Shown one piece after another: positions 1 to 10,400 of a stretch of DNA of 64,000 nucleotides (its first letter is position 1; each line of letters begins with the position of its first letter). A program made the position numbers and the translations under genes. The notes under the pieces were generated by a model. The model saw only the letters and a program-made list of their open reading frames with translations. It did no database searches and was not told where the DNA came from. The DNA comes from Turritopsis dohrnii (lineage: Eukaryota > Cnidaria > Hydrozoa > Anthoathecata > Oceaniidae): contig BQMF02000102.1 in NCBI GenBank assembly GCA_027922465.2, positions 434,001-498,000 on the forward strand. The letters are read 5' to 3'.

Positions 1-496
1 ACTGTTTCATATTATTTCAAAAGATCTGTTACTATTAGACTTGTTGACCATCTGCAAAGTGAGATAAAGAGTTCCATCCAAAAACTAAACAATAAAATCA
101 CCTTTTTTCTTTTTTCTTTTTTCTTTTTAACTTTTAATTGATTTTCTTGATTTCTTAATGAAATGTAAACGTAAACTTAACTAATCCTGTATCCTCTTTA
201 ATTGATGTTTCATGATGAGCCTGTAACTACAGAATCAATAAAGTTTTGATCCAATATTTATAAGTTATGAATATATCTTCTCTTATGTTAATAATACGTG
301 TTTCTGTGTCACATTTTTTTTTAGTGAGTGAAATTGAACAATCATTTTGATTGGCTGACATGATTAAAAAACGATGGCAACTAAAAATAAAACGTTTTTG
401 TATGGCACATTTTTATTTTAGGGAGTGGCAAATCCTTTTTGTTGGCTAGCATGATTAAAACACTATAGCAACACGTAATCAATGACACATAATAAT
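1..496. other. Non-coding flank, no gene seen
   Basis: AT-rich sequence left of the long inverted-repeat structure. It includes a CT-rich run near 100-130 and two loosely similar stretches around 320-370 and 405-460 (both contain a tttta/gtgag-like start and a ttggctgacatgattaaaa-like end), suggesting an old local duplication. I see no coding potential and no RNA gene. Confidence 0.5.
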
Positions 497-1276
497 TATA
501 TATTTCCCCATAGGGCGAAATATATGTTAAAATCGGCAGTTTCCTTCTCCTCCTTCATTTTCTCTGTTCACTTTTATAGCCTCGGTTCAGTATTGAACTT
601 TGGCCTAGTAGTCAAAATAGATAAGAATAGAGGCTAGTCTTCAGTGAAGTCGACCCAGTGAAGTAGTACGCCATTTTTTTTCAGTCAGTGCTGTTGGGCA
701 GTGGAAGAGTTTTGCTTTGTCTCCCAGACGATTCAAGAGATTCAAACGTTAAATGATGGAAATAAAAACGTTTTAATTCAATGTTTTTTCTAAAAGTTTT
801 AACAGTTTTGAATGAACGCAAGTAAAAGAGAGAAAAAAGCGACATATCAATATGTCACGGACGTTTTGTTTTTGTTGATAGCAATGTTGTGATAAATGGT
901 AATTAAATGCTTGGAACAGGAGCATTGAATCTGTGATTCCAGTACAAAGTTGAAAGTTCATCATTAAAAGCCAAGCTGAAGACTTATTTTTATTTTATAT
1001 CCTGATATAATGTAGCCCAACTGCTGAAAACACACCATTATGTTGATGATGAAGGAAACCCTTTTTACATGTGGTGGACAGCAAAAAGAAGTTCAGAAAA
1101 CCAATTATATATGTACGTAAAATATTTTAATACACACATACCAGGATTGAGACATAATAATTTGAAAGAATCTAGTTGAATGTGCCTCCCCGGATAGCCG
1201 TGTAATCCAACAATAAACAGATATTGCATGGCTTTTTATTGAATATCGCGATTTATTAACTCGATAGTAGATATAC

Positions 1277-1510
1277 CACTGTAATTATTTAATGATACAT
1301 TTTTCTTGTTATCAATGTACGCACAATAATTGATAAAATGTTTGCAACTTTGGGGAAATATATAGTCGCATTTTTGCGAATCTTGTTTGAATTTGAAACA
1401 AGATTCGCAAAAATGCAACTATATATTTCCCCAAAGTTGCAAAACTTTTATCAATTATTGTGTACATTGACAACCATAAGAAAAATGTATCATTGGATAA
1501 TTACAATGGT
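1277..1510. repeat. Large near-perfect hairpin
   Basis: Two arms of about 115 bases (about 1277-1388 and 1396-1510) are reverse complements with few mismatches, separated by a loop of about 7 bases near 1389-1395. The arms contain a TATATTTCCCC motif like that at the tips of the flanking 0.7-kb inverted repeats, so this may be a remnant of the same family. The IS3EU-type transposon begins 13 bases beyond the right arm. Confidence 0.75.
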
Positions 1511-1770
1511 TTAGCCACAATCTATGGAAGCCGATAAGGGTCAGTCGGAAAAAAAAAATCTGTTGGCTAAAAAAAAAAATTTACCTGCGGAAAAAATATT
1601 TTCTGTCGCGGAAAAAGTTTTAAAGCAGCAAAACTTTTTTTCTGAGAGAAATAATTTTTTTTTCTGTGATAATGTTTTTGGAGGAGAAAAAAAAATGTCG
1701 TGGCGTAAAATATTTTCTCTCATGTCATTTAACAGCGCTTCAAGGGAGACCTTTCACGTTGTTTGTAAAC

Positions 1771-3018
1771 ATGTATTGCTTTCGATGTGGAAATGAACTG
1801 AAAAGTGATGATGTTTTTTGTGGTTGTTGCGGAACAAAACAACGATACAATGAAGAAATACCAATGGATTTGAAGTCTGAAGAAGAGATCATAAAGCATT
1901 ATCATTCAAAGGGATACCAATATAACATTATTCTACAATTTCTAAGCAAGTATCACTCCATAAATCTAAGTCTGTCAAGTTTGAAAAGGAGATTACGAAG
2001 TTATGAGTTGAGAAAGACAGATGTCCCTGTCAATGAAGATCGAGTCAGAGAAATAATAAGAAGAGAATTACAGGGCCCTGGATCTTTACTTGGCTATCGT
2101 AGAATGCAGTGTAAACTTCGATGTACTTACCAAATTAATATCTCCAGAGATAAAGTTATGGCCATTTTAAGAGACCTGGATCCAGAAGGAACAAAAAGAA
2201 GAAAATCAAGACGATTAAAGAGACGTGTTTATTTCTGTTCTGGTCCTGACGCAGTTTGGCATATTGACGGGTATGATAAACTAAAACCGTATGGTCTACC
2301 TATTCATGGTTGCATAGACGGATTTTCAAGAAAAATTCTTTGGCTTAATGTTTGTAGAAGTAACAATAATCCTTACATTCCAGCTAAGTACTTTATGGAA
2401 CAAGTGAAAGATACTCTAAAAGCTCCATTTAACGTACGAACCGACTGTGGGACAGAAAACGGCATTTTAGCTGCTTTGCAATGTACTCTGACAAACAACG
2501 AAAAAGGTCATACATACGGAAAGTCAGTAAGTGACCAAAGAATTGAAAATTGGTGGAGTCACCAACGACGTGGCTACACTGCTTGGATAATCTCATATTT
2601 CAAAGATATGGTTGACGAAGGATTCATTATGATTGGAAATGAAGCGCATAAAGAATGCATCTGGTTCGTTTATTCGGCACTGTTACAATCAGACTTGGAT
2701 AAGGTCAAATGTGAATGGAACGATCATTATTTAAGGAAGTCGAACAACAGCGGTGTGTCTGGAGTACCCAATCAATTGTGTTTTTTGCCACAAACTAAAG
2801 GTTTCGAGAACAAAGGCATTACTGTTTATGATCAGGAACTTAAACACTTGGAAAATGAAATAGAATTTATGAAAAATGCAGAAGAGGAAAGAAATTTAGA
2901 GAATGAAGATTTGTTAGATTACTTCAATTACATCGTAGACGAGTTAACCCTGGAATATCCACCGAGAGATTGGATTCAGGCAAAGATTATGTACACTAGG
3001 ATTATGAATCACTTTTAA
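1771..3018 (+). CDS. IS3EU-type DDE transposase (integrase core) with N-terminal zinc ribbon
   Basis: This 415-residue transposase is expected to cut and join the ends of the surrounding element. The start at 1771 is chosen because it opens directly into a zinc-ribbon motif (CxxCG, then CxxCG, residues ~3-21); the open frame reaches upstream to 1666, but that part lies in the A-rich terminal repeat. A helix-rich DNA-binding region follows. The integrase core comes next, with the first Asp in WHIDGYDKLKPYG, the second Asp in RTDCGTENG and the Glu in QRIENWW, 33 residues after the second Asp, close to the DD35E spacing of IS3. The C-terminal third is acidic. No stop or frameshift interrupts it, so it could be functional. 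Confidence 0.85.
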   Translation: MYCFRCGNELKSDDVFCGCCGTKQRYNEEIPMDLKSEEEIIKHYHSKGYQYNIILQFLSKYHSINLSLSSLKRRLRSYELRKTDVPVNEDRVREIIRRELQGPGSLLGYRRMQCKLRCTYQINISRDKVMAILRDLDPEGTKRRKSRRLKRRVYFCSGPDAVWHIDGYDKLKPYGLPIHGCIDGFSRKILWLNVCRSNNNPYIPAKYFMEQVKDTLKAPFNVRTDCGTENGILAALQCTLTNNEKGHTYGKSVSDQRIENWWSHQRRGYTAWIISYFKDMVDEGFIMIGNEAHKECIWFVYSALLQSDLDKVKCEWNDHYLRKSNNSGVSGVPNQLCFLPQTKGFENKGITVYDQELKHLENEIEFMKNAEEERNLENEDLLDYFNYIVDELTLEYPPRDWIQAKIMYTRIMNHF

Positions 3019-3972
3019 CTTCTTTTGAAATCTTTAATGGTAGAAATTTTTGGACGTACTAATTTTCGCACAGAAGCCCGAAAATGCGCGAAAATTAGTA
3101 TCAAAATTACGCGCAACCGTTCCTGCGTGAAAATTAATAAGGTAATGGGAATGTTTATGTCACACATACTTTCTTTGTTTACTTTTTCATGATATTTGAA
3201 TAGATACTAAAACGCCCAACAAACTATGGGATTTGTCCACCACATACATGAAAGACAGATTTTTTTTAAAAAAAAACAAGTATGCATGTAAAATGTCTAA
3301 ACAAAATAAAACGTAAAAAATGAAGAAAGAAACTGTGGAGGTTCCACAATGAACTTTGAAATTGTTGCAGATGCCATTAAGAAACAAATATTAGTGTATC
3401 CTTGGTATAATACCACTCATTAGGGATTGTTCACAAATGACGTCAACCATTTTTCCAAGATTTTTGACCCCCCACTTGTCCTTTTGTATGTGAGTTTCTT
3501 ATGCATTTTTAATAAGACGTGAAAATATTTGCAATGATCTTCGTGTAATTTTTCTCTGATCAAACTCCATCTGTGCTTATCACGGACCACATCAAGATCA
3601 CATTCAGTGTTAACATTTTCATAAGAAACTTTTACTTAATTAGAAAAATCAAGGTTCTGCAAAATTGTGTGGGTTGACGTCAACTAGTGTCACACCCCCC
3701 CCCCCCCCCCCCCTCCCCTCCCCCGTCAACCAGAGTCAACTTTAGCATAACCCCCCCTCCCCCCCTAACAGTTGAAGTCATTTGTGAACAGTCCCTTATG
3801 TGTAGATATTGGTCACTTCATCTAACTTTTTAAGTTTTAAGACAAAACTTCTTGCCCATACCAACCAGTTCAAATAACAAAACTAACCACTGGACTGATT
3901 ATCATCGAAATGAAAAGTAAAAGAACAAAATTTATAACAAAAAAATATCAATGCTTCTAGATCAGTGACTAT
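3019..3972. other. Inter-gene spacer inside the IS3EU element
   Basis: This stretch separates the convergent transposase and HECT genes. It contains a C-rich homopolymer tract (about 3696-3725) flanked by two copies of a 'gtcaac' / 'tttgtgaac' motif set, one inverted relative to the other (around 3428-3460 and 3768-3795). This suggests a small nested palindromic insertion. No coding sequence is visible. Confidence 0.45.
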
Positions 3973-6856
3973 CTAATGTCTTTGAAATCCTTGGCCTTCC
4001 TGAAACGCCATTAGAAATGCTGCCTTCATAGAAGCTTCATTGTTTATGTGTATAGGCAATACAATGGTCAATGAGCATGTACTAACCAAAGGTAGACATC
4101 TACAGTCTGTTCCATTTGCTGATGGTTACAATCATGCTTGAAATAGATTTTGATTGTCGGAGGCAACCCAAGAGGTGGTATCTCATTTGTTCCAGTTAGA
4201 TACTTCATTAAGCATGATGCAGGTAATTCACAAGTTTCTAAAAAAAAAAATGAATTAAACACAGTTATTGATTCCTTAATCATCAATCATGAAGATTAAA
4301 CTTTTTTAGATAGGTTAACAAGAATGCTAAAATCGATATTCATTGAATATACACTATTAGTTATGAAGCAACCCTTTATTATTGACCGTACCATCTTCAA
4401 ATGATTCTTCTGCAAAATCCAGAAAAGCTTTGTAAGTGTTTATTTCCATCAATTTTTTATTTGTTTTGTCTTCTGCAAAGTCTGGTTGCAATCTTTGCTG
4501 AAAGATTCCAAAATTCCAAAGGAACAGATCTGAAGGACAAAATACAGGTTCAAACTCCTTTATACTAGTTTTCATTATGTTGAAAGCATTATAATTTTTC
4601 ATCCCATTTGATATCTGGAAAAGGCCAGGAATTAGTGATGGTTCTCTTTCAAGTCTCTCTTTCATGAAGATGGATCTGAAATGAGGAAAAAATTTAATTT
4701 AAAATAATTGATTTTTAAGTCTACATAGGGGCTTTTTATTCTAAATTCAAGAAACTGGGTTTTTTAAAGTAAACACACTATTTGTCCAGTTTATCTATTT
4801 CTGTAATTTTATACTTCTTTGAATCATGTATACATATACCTGTTGATGTAACATAAATAATTAATACCTACCTAAGAATAGTATCTTTGGATCCAATCCC
4901 TATGGACATGGGGTTTCCTCGATATCCAATTATTTCCAGACAGTTAAATGCTTCATCAGTACTGAAAACTTCTTTAATTTCTTCATCAGTTGTTACATTG
5001 AAAAGCTAAAATTGGACCATGACATAATTACATATCCCAATTAAAACAATTGTATCATTTCATGAGAAATTAGACATGAAAATACATGAAAGGTTTATAT
5101 ACCTTATCATAAACATTGTTCATCAAGATAGGTGGAAGTTCAATAGCCTCAATCCCACCAATTAAGAATTGGTACACCCATGGTGCCAAAAACCCAGGAC
5201 CAGGTCCATGATGTACAATGCTGGAGACAAACAAATGACCAATAGTATGGAGCGTTCCATCAGTGATACTTACCAATCCAAATGAAGGCTCCATTCCTTC
5301 ATCAGTCGTTTTAAAATAAGATTTCACTTGTGAGAATACCTCTGGAAGTTAATAAAACTAATAGGCACCATTTTAATAGATAAATATTTGCTTCAGTGTA
5401 CACAGAAACTTTACATTGTTAAAATATGATTTTCATTTTCAAACTTCTTTGAAATATTAGAAATCTTTTAAAATAAAAAAATCTAGGATTGATTTAGGAA
5501 TTTCTTGAAATTCTAATTCAATTCAAAACCTCAAAACCAAATATTTCAAAACTAAATTTCAGAAAAAGGACAAAAACATTAACCTTACCAGTGTAAAACT
5601 CTCTGGTTACACCCTCTGTGTCTATCCCAAGTTCACCAATATAACTTATAGTAATTTTGCTCCCAATTTTATCTTGATTGTACAGCTTTTTAAAAAACTT
5701 GAAGAAATCTGTAAATTCATATCCTCGTCTCACATGAATAAGAACAGGATTTCCTGTTTTCAACTGAAACTGACTGATCTTCTTTCTGAGTCTCATCATA
5801 TGTTGCTCTTTTGTTGATGTTTCTGTGCTCAGACTTAAGTAACTGGTCTCAAAAGTTTCAAGTTCATTTTGAACTAGTGGTTCATTTAAAACAATTGAAT
5901 TCTGCAGTAGAGAAAGGGAATTCTGTTGTTGATTTAGACAAATGTTAACATGGTCTTCTATTTCTTCTAGTTCAAATTTATTGCCACATATTGGACATGT
6001 GGCCTTAGGCTTTACAGGTTTAATATAGATTTCTTGAAGTTCGTATTCATTTCCATTGATAAAAGGCACAGAAAAGTTGTCAACAAGATCAGATTGAAAA
6101 GTACATTGCTGTGAATGGGTTGAGACATTCGATGAACTTGGACCTTGCAATAATATAGTGTCATCTTCATGCATTTCAGTTGGCCTATCATCAGTACAAG
6201 TCTCAATTTGTTTTGCATGATCTTCCAAATCAAAATCACTACTATCACTTGAAGACACATTTTGTTCTAATAAATCTGTCAGAAGGCAGACATACAGGTC
6301 GAGTTTTGAGTAAGGTTTCCCTAAATAATGCTTGTATTCTCCAATTGTAAACTTCTTATTAGAACCTGGGATATTTTCTACAATACGAAAGTCTGGATAA
6401 ACAATTGCGTAACTATCCAAGCTACAAAAGTATTGATCATTTTCCGAAATTTCTTTGAGTGCAGCTTTCAAGACATCGTTAACCATAAAATTTTCACAAA
6501 CAAGCACTGGCAGTTTACTCCCACGTTTCTTTGATAGATGTCCGTTCTTATCAGAGTGTACTACTCCTACATTTATTTTAACTTCACTATCCATCTTTGT
6601 CTCCAATCCTGATCTTTTCTGTTGCATATTAACATTTACATTAACTTCAGTACTACTGCTGGTCTTCTGCCTCCTTAATAAATCCTGATCTTTTATGTTG
6701 CACATGAGCTCTAAAGGTTTTAAGATTGTGCAAAACCTTTTCTTTTTCTTCTTCTTCTTTTACGTTTAATTCCTTCTTTTCAATCTTATTTCCGCAGGTT
6801 GTACAGAATATGTCTAATAACCTGACAGCAACTCCACATTTTCCACAGAAAGCCAT
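3973..6856 (-). pseudogene. HECT-type E3 ubiquitin ligase-like gene of the IS3EU element, spliced, frameshifted
   Basis: Five exons can be read on the minus strand: 6856-5589, 5341-5103, 5005-4872, 4675-4392 and 4237-3973, all with GT..AG borders and phases that rejoin the frame. The protein (about 730 residues) starts with a zinc ribbon (CGKCG...CTTCG), like the transposase partner. It then has an acidic/low-complexity part, a CxxC..H..C zinc motif, and a HECT domain (TREFYTE, MKYLTGTNEIPPLGL, and the catalytic Cys in STCSLTIVLP, codon 4077-4075). Two defects exist. A frame change near 6605-6705 lies where a 22-bp direct repeat recurs 76 bp apart. A second shift near 4115-4136 separates the HECT body from the catalytic Cys. 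Known HECT ligases ubiquitinate proteins through that Cys; its role in transposition is unknown. The defects could in part be unrecognised splicing. Confidence 0.75.
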
Positions 6857-7140
6857 GTTTTTACTGTTTGCAGCTAGGCTGGCATTTATTTTGATAAAAA
6901 AATTATTGCTAAGCATGCGCGGGCGCCATCCATAAAAATATTTTCTTCGATCAGAAAAATAATTTTTCGTAGGAACAATAAAGTTTTTTTTTCAATTATC
7001 AATTTTCGAAGTTTCTCAAAAATTTTTTTCGCGGCAAAAATAATTATTTTTCCGAAAAAAATGTTTTTCGGCAGGTAATTTTTTTTTCCCCCAGAAGATT
7101 TTTTTTCTCCGACTGACCCTTATCGGCTTCCATAACAATC

Positions 7141-7310
7141 AACCTGATACTGATATAAAAACGCTGTCCACCACAAAAAATATCTTTGAACTTTATGAAA
7201 TGAAGATGTACGAACATCAAATGATAAGGTTTCTCTCACAGTTTTGCTGAGGAGTTAAAAAGTGACTGACAAGTTACTATGGACATAAATTGTATAACTG
7301 ATGTGTTCTC
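7141..7310. other. Core sequence of the long inverted-repeat element
   Basis: Short stretch between the IS3EU target duplication and the Helentron array. It presumably continues the sequence interrupted at 1522. No gene is seen. Confidence 0.4.
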
Positions 7311-7317
7311 CCCTATG

Positions 7318-7410
7318 TGTTTTTGTATTCCTGCGTAAGCAAGGAATACTTTGAAACCGTTCGTGTTTTTGTATTCCTGCGTAAGCAAGGAATACTTTGA
7401 AACCGTTCGT

Positions 7411-7445
<35 letters not shown>
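7318..7445 (+). repeat. Duplicated Helentron-like 3' tail plus poly-T
   Basis: A 47-base segment with a hairpin (GTATTCCTGCGTAAGC AAGGAATAC) followed by 'aaaccgttcgtgttttt' occurs twice in direct orientation. A run of about 37 T then leads into the first array unit. A relative of the same tail stands just before the tandem Helentron pair (about 41640-41690). These look like 3' termini of another subfamily, left as stubs. Confidence 0.55.
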
Positions 7446-10400
7446 CACTGTCCAAACCTAGACCAATTTTTGTCGATGGGAAATAGCCACTCAAATCATT
7501 AATGTTCCCAACTTACATTCTTTTTATGATTTAACAGTCTAAACTCACACTATATTCATTGTATACAAGTACTTTGCTTGAAAAGACTCTAAAAGTGTAA
7601 AATATAGGCTCTAGTGAAAGGAATAATTAACATATGGCTAAATCGCAGATGCCAAGGTGAAAATGTTGTTTCATGTGAGTCTTATGCAACGTTCTAACGT
7701 TTTCCGTAGTTGTTTTAAAAATGGAAGCGAAGAAGCATGCGTAGATCTGTGAAAGTTTCTTTGTTGAATATATGGATATAGAAGAGGTTGTAGTACGGCT
7801 GTAAAACTTAAAAGAATCAAGAACATTTATGATCCAAACTGATAATCTACGTGAAACTAATATTCTTAGTAGTCATTCTTGATAAATAAGCAGTTCCTGA
7901 TGCTTCAAAACAGATATGAACGACTACCAATAGGGTATGTTTATATCGATTTAATGCGTAAGGTTTCTATTAGTCTTTCTAAATATAATACAATTGTTTA
8001 ATTCATGTTCCTACATAAGCTACCCTGTTTTTATAAAACTCTGAAATCATGAAGCACAGCTCATCTTCCTCATCAACTTCTACCTATTTTATTTATCATT
8101 TGATGACCACTTTTTTAATTGTCTAGTCGAATTTAAAATATTGTATGATTCTAAAATTTGTATACTATCAAGCTGACGATAAAAAGGAAACACAGATATT
8201 TTTATTATTTCGCATGGCCAAGTAAAAGTTTTTATTATGAAGTTCAGGTACAAACAACATAAAGATTTTCATACTGTATAGTTTTAAAAGGAGTATTTTG
8301 AAACGTCCACGGAAGAGTGTTCTCTAATGGATTTTTAAACTGACGGTGTTCCTTTTTAAGCTTGATCTCCGGCAAAATTTTTCAAAGTCTCTTAACTTTT
8401 ATGATGCTCTCGGGAATGTAATTAAATGAATTCGAAGTTATTAATTCTTAAGCACAGACTTTTCTTGACGCGACAAACTTTTTATTACTTAATTACTTCT
8501 TGAAGATTCTTTAGGGAATACAACTTTGAATTAAAATCTTTTTTAAAAAATCTCTAAATTGAAATAAGACTGAAGTTTTATGAGACAACAAAGTTTAATT
8601 GTTATCGTTGTTAAAAGGTAAAATGTAAAATACTGCAAACATCATTCTGCATTCTGCATATCTTTTTAAAGCATGAACTAATATCAGTTCTTTCTGAAAT
8701 CTTTCTAGAAAGTCTTCCAGTCATCTGCAGGAATACTTCTGCCCGGTAGGGCATCTTGTTTTTTTTTTTTTTTCACTGTCCAAACCTAGACCAATTTTTG
8801 TCGATGGGAAATAGCCACTCAAATCATTAATGTTCCCAACTTGCAATCTTTTTATGATTTAACAGTCTAAACTCACACTATATTCATTGTATACAAGTAC
8901 TTTGCTTGAAAAGACTCTAAAAGTGTAAAATATAAGCTCTAGTGAAAGAAATAATTAACATATGGCTAAATCGCAGATGCCAGGTAGAAATGTTGTTTCA
9001 CGTGAGTCTTATGCAACGTTCTTACGTTTTCCGTAGTTGTTTTAAAAATGGAAGCGAAGAAGCACGCGTAGATCTGAGAAAATTTCTTGGTTGAATATAT
9101 GGATAAAGAAGAGGTTATACGGCTGTCAAACTTAAAAGAATCAAGAATTATTTATGATCCAAACTGATAATCTACGTGAAACTAATACTCTTAGTAGTTA
9201 TTCGTGATAAATAAGCAGTTTTTGATGCTTCAAATCAGATATGAACGACTACAAAAACGGTATGCTTACATCGATATAAAAAATGCGTAAGGTTTCTATT
9301 AGTCTTTTTCTAAATATAATACAATTTTCTATTTCATGTTCCTAGGTAAGCTATCCTGTTTTTATAAAGCTCTGGAATCATGAAGCACAGCTCATCTTGC
9401 TCATCAGCTTATACCCATTTTGATTATCAATTAGATGACCACTTTTTTAATTGACTAGTCGAATTTAAAATATTGTATGATTCTAAAATTTGTATACTAT
9501 CAAGCTGACGATAAAAAGGAAACACAGATATTTTTATTATTTCGCATGGCCAAGTAAAAGATTTTATTATGAAGTTCAGGTACAAACAACATAAAGATTT
9601 TCATACTGTATAGTTTTAAAAGGAGTATTTTGAAACGTCCAGGGAAGAGTGTTCTCTAATGGATTTTTAAACTGACGCTGTTCCTTTTTAAGCTTGATCT
9701 CCGGCAAAATTTTTCAAAGTCTCTTAACTTTTATGATGCTCTCGGGAATGTAATTAAATGAATTCGAAGTTATTACTTTTTAAGCACAGACTTTTCTTTT
9801 TATTACTTAATTACTTCTTGAAGATTCTTTAGGGAATACAACTTTGAATTAAAATCTTTTTTAAAAAATGTCTAAATTGAAGCAAGACTGAAGTTTTATA
9901 TGAGACAACAAAGTTTAATTGTTATCGTTGTTAAAAGGTAAAATGTAAAATACCGCAACATCATTCTGCATTATGCATATCTTCTTAAAGCGTGAACTAA
10001 TATCAGTTCTTTCTGAAATCTTTCTAGAAAGTCTTCCAGTCATCTGCAGGAATACTTCTGCCCGGTAGGGCATCTTGTTGTTTTTTTTTTCTTTTTTTTT
10101 CACTGTCCAAACCTAGACCAATTTTTGTCGATGGGAAATAGCCACTCAAATCATTAATGTTCCCAACTTACATTCTTTTTATGATTTAACAGTCTAAACT
10201 CACACTATATTCATTGTATACAAGTACTTTGCTTGAAAAGACTCTAAAAGTGTAAAATATAAGCTCTAGTGAAAGGAATAACTAACATATGGCTAAATCG
10301 CAGATGCCAGGTAGAAATGTTGTTTCATGTGAGTCTTATGCAACGTTCTTAAGTTTACCGTAGTTGTTTTAAAAATGGAAGCGAAGAAACATGCGTAGAT

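Larger units (their letters stand above)
1523..7134. mobile_element. IS3EU-type DNA transposon with transposase and HECT gene
   Basis: The ends are inverted repeats starting TATGGAAGCCGATAAGGGTC and continuing as imperfect A-rich repeats for about 100 bases. They are flanked by an exact 6-bp duplication ACAATC at 1517-1522 and 7135-7140. The element carries a DDE (integrase-core) transposase on the plus strand and a spliced HECT-domain gene on the minus strand, arranged convergently. Assignment to the eukaryotic IS3-related superfamily (IS3EU) rests on the transposase fold motifs and the 6-bp duplication; the superfamily attributes are recalled, not searched. The clean duplication and intact transposase ORF suggest a fairly recent insertion. 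Confidence 0.8.

Noticed and set aside
1541..1723. Minus-strand ORF rich in Phe/Lys
   Set aside because: It lies entirely in the A/T-rich terminal repeat of the IS3EU element and reads homopolymer tracts.
7236..7494. Two short ORFs with poly-lysine
   Set aside because: They translate the poly-T run and the duplicated Helentron tail on the opposite strand; no protein signature.
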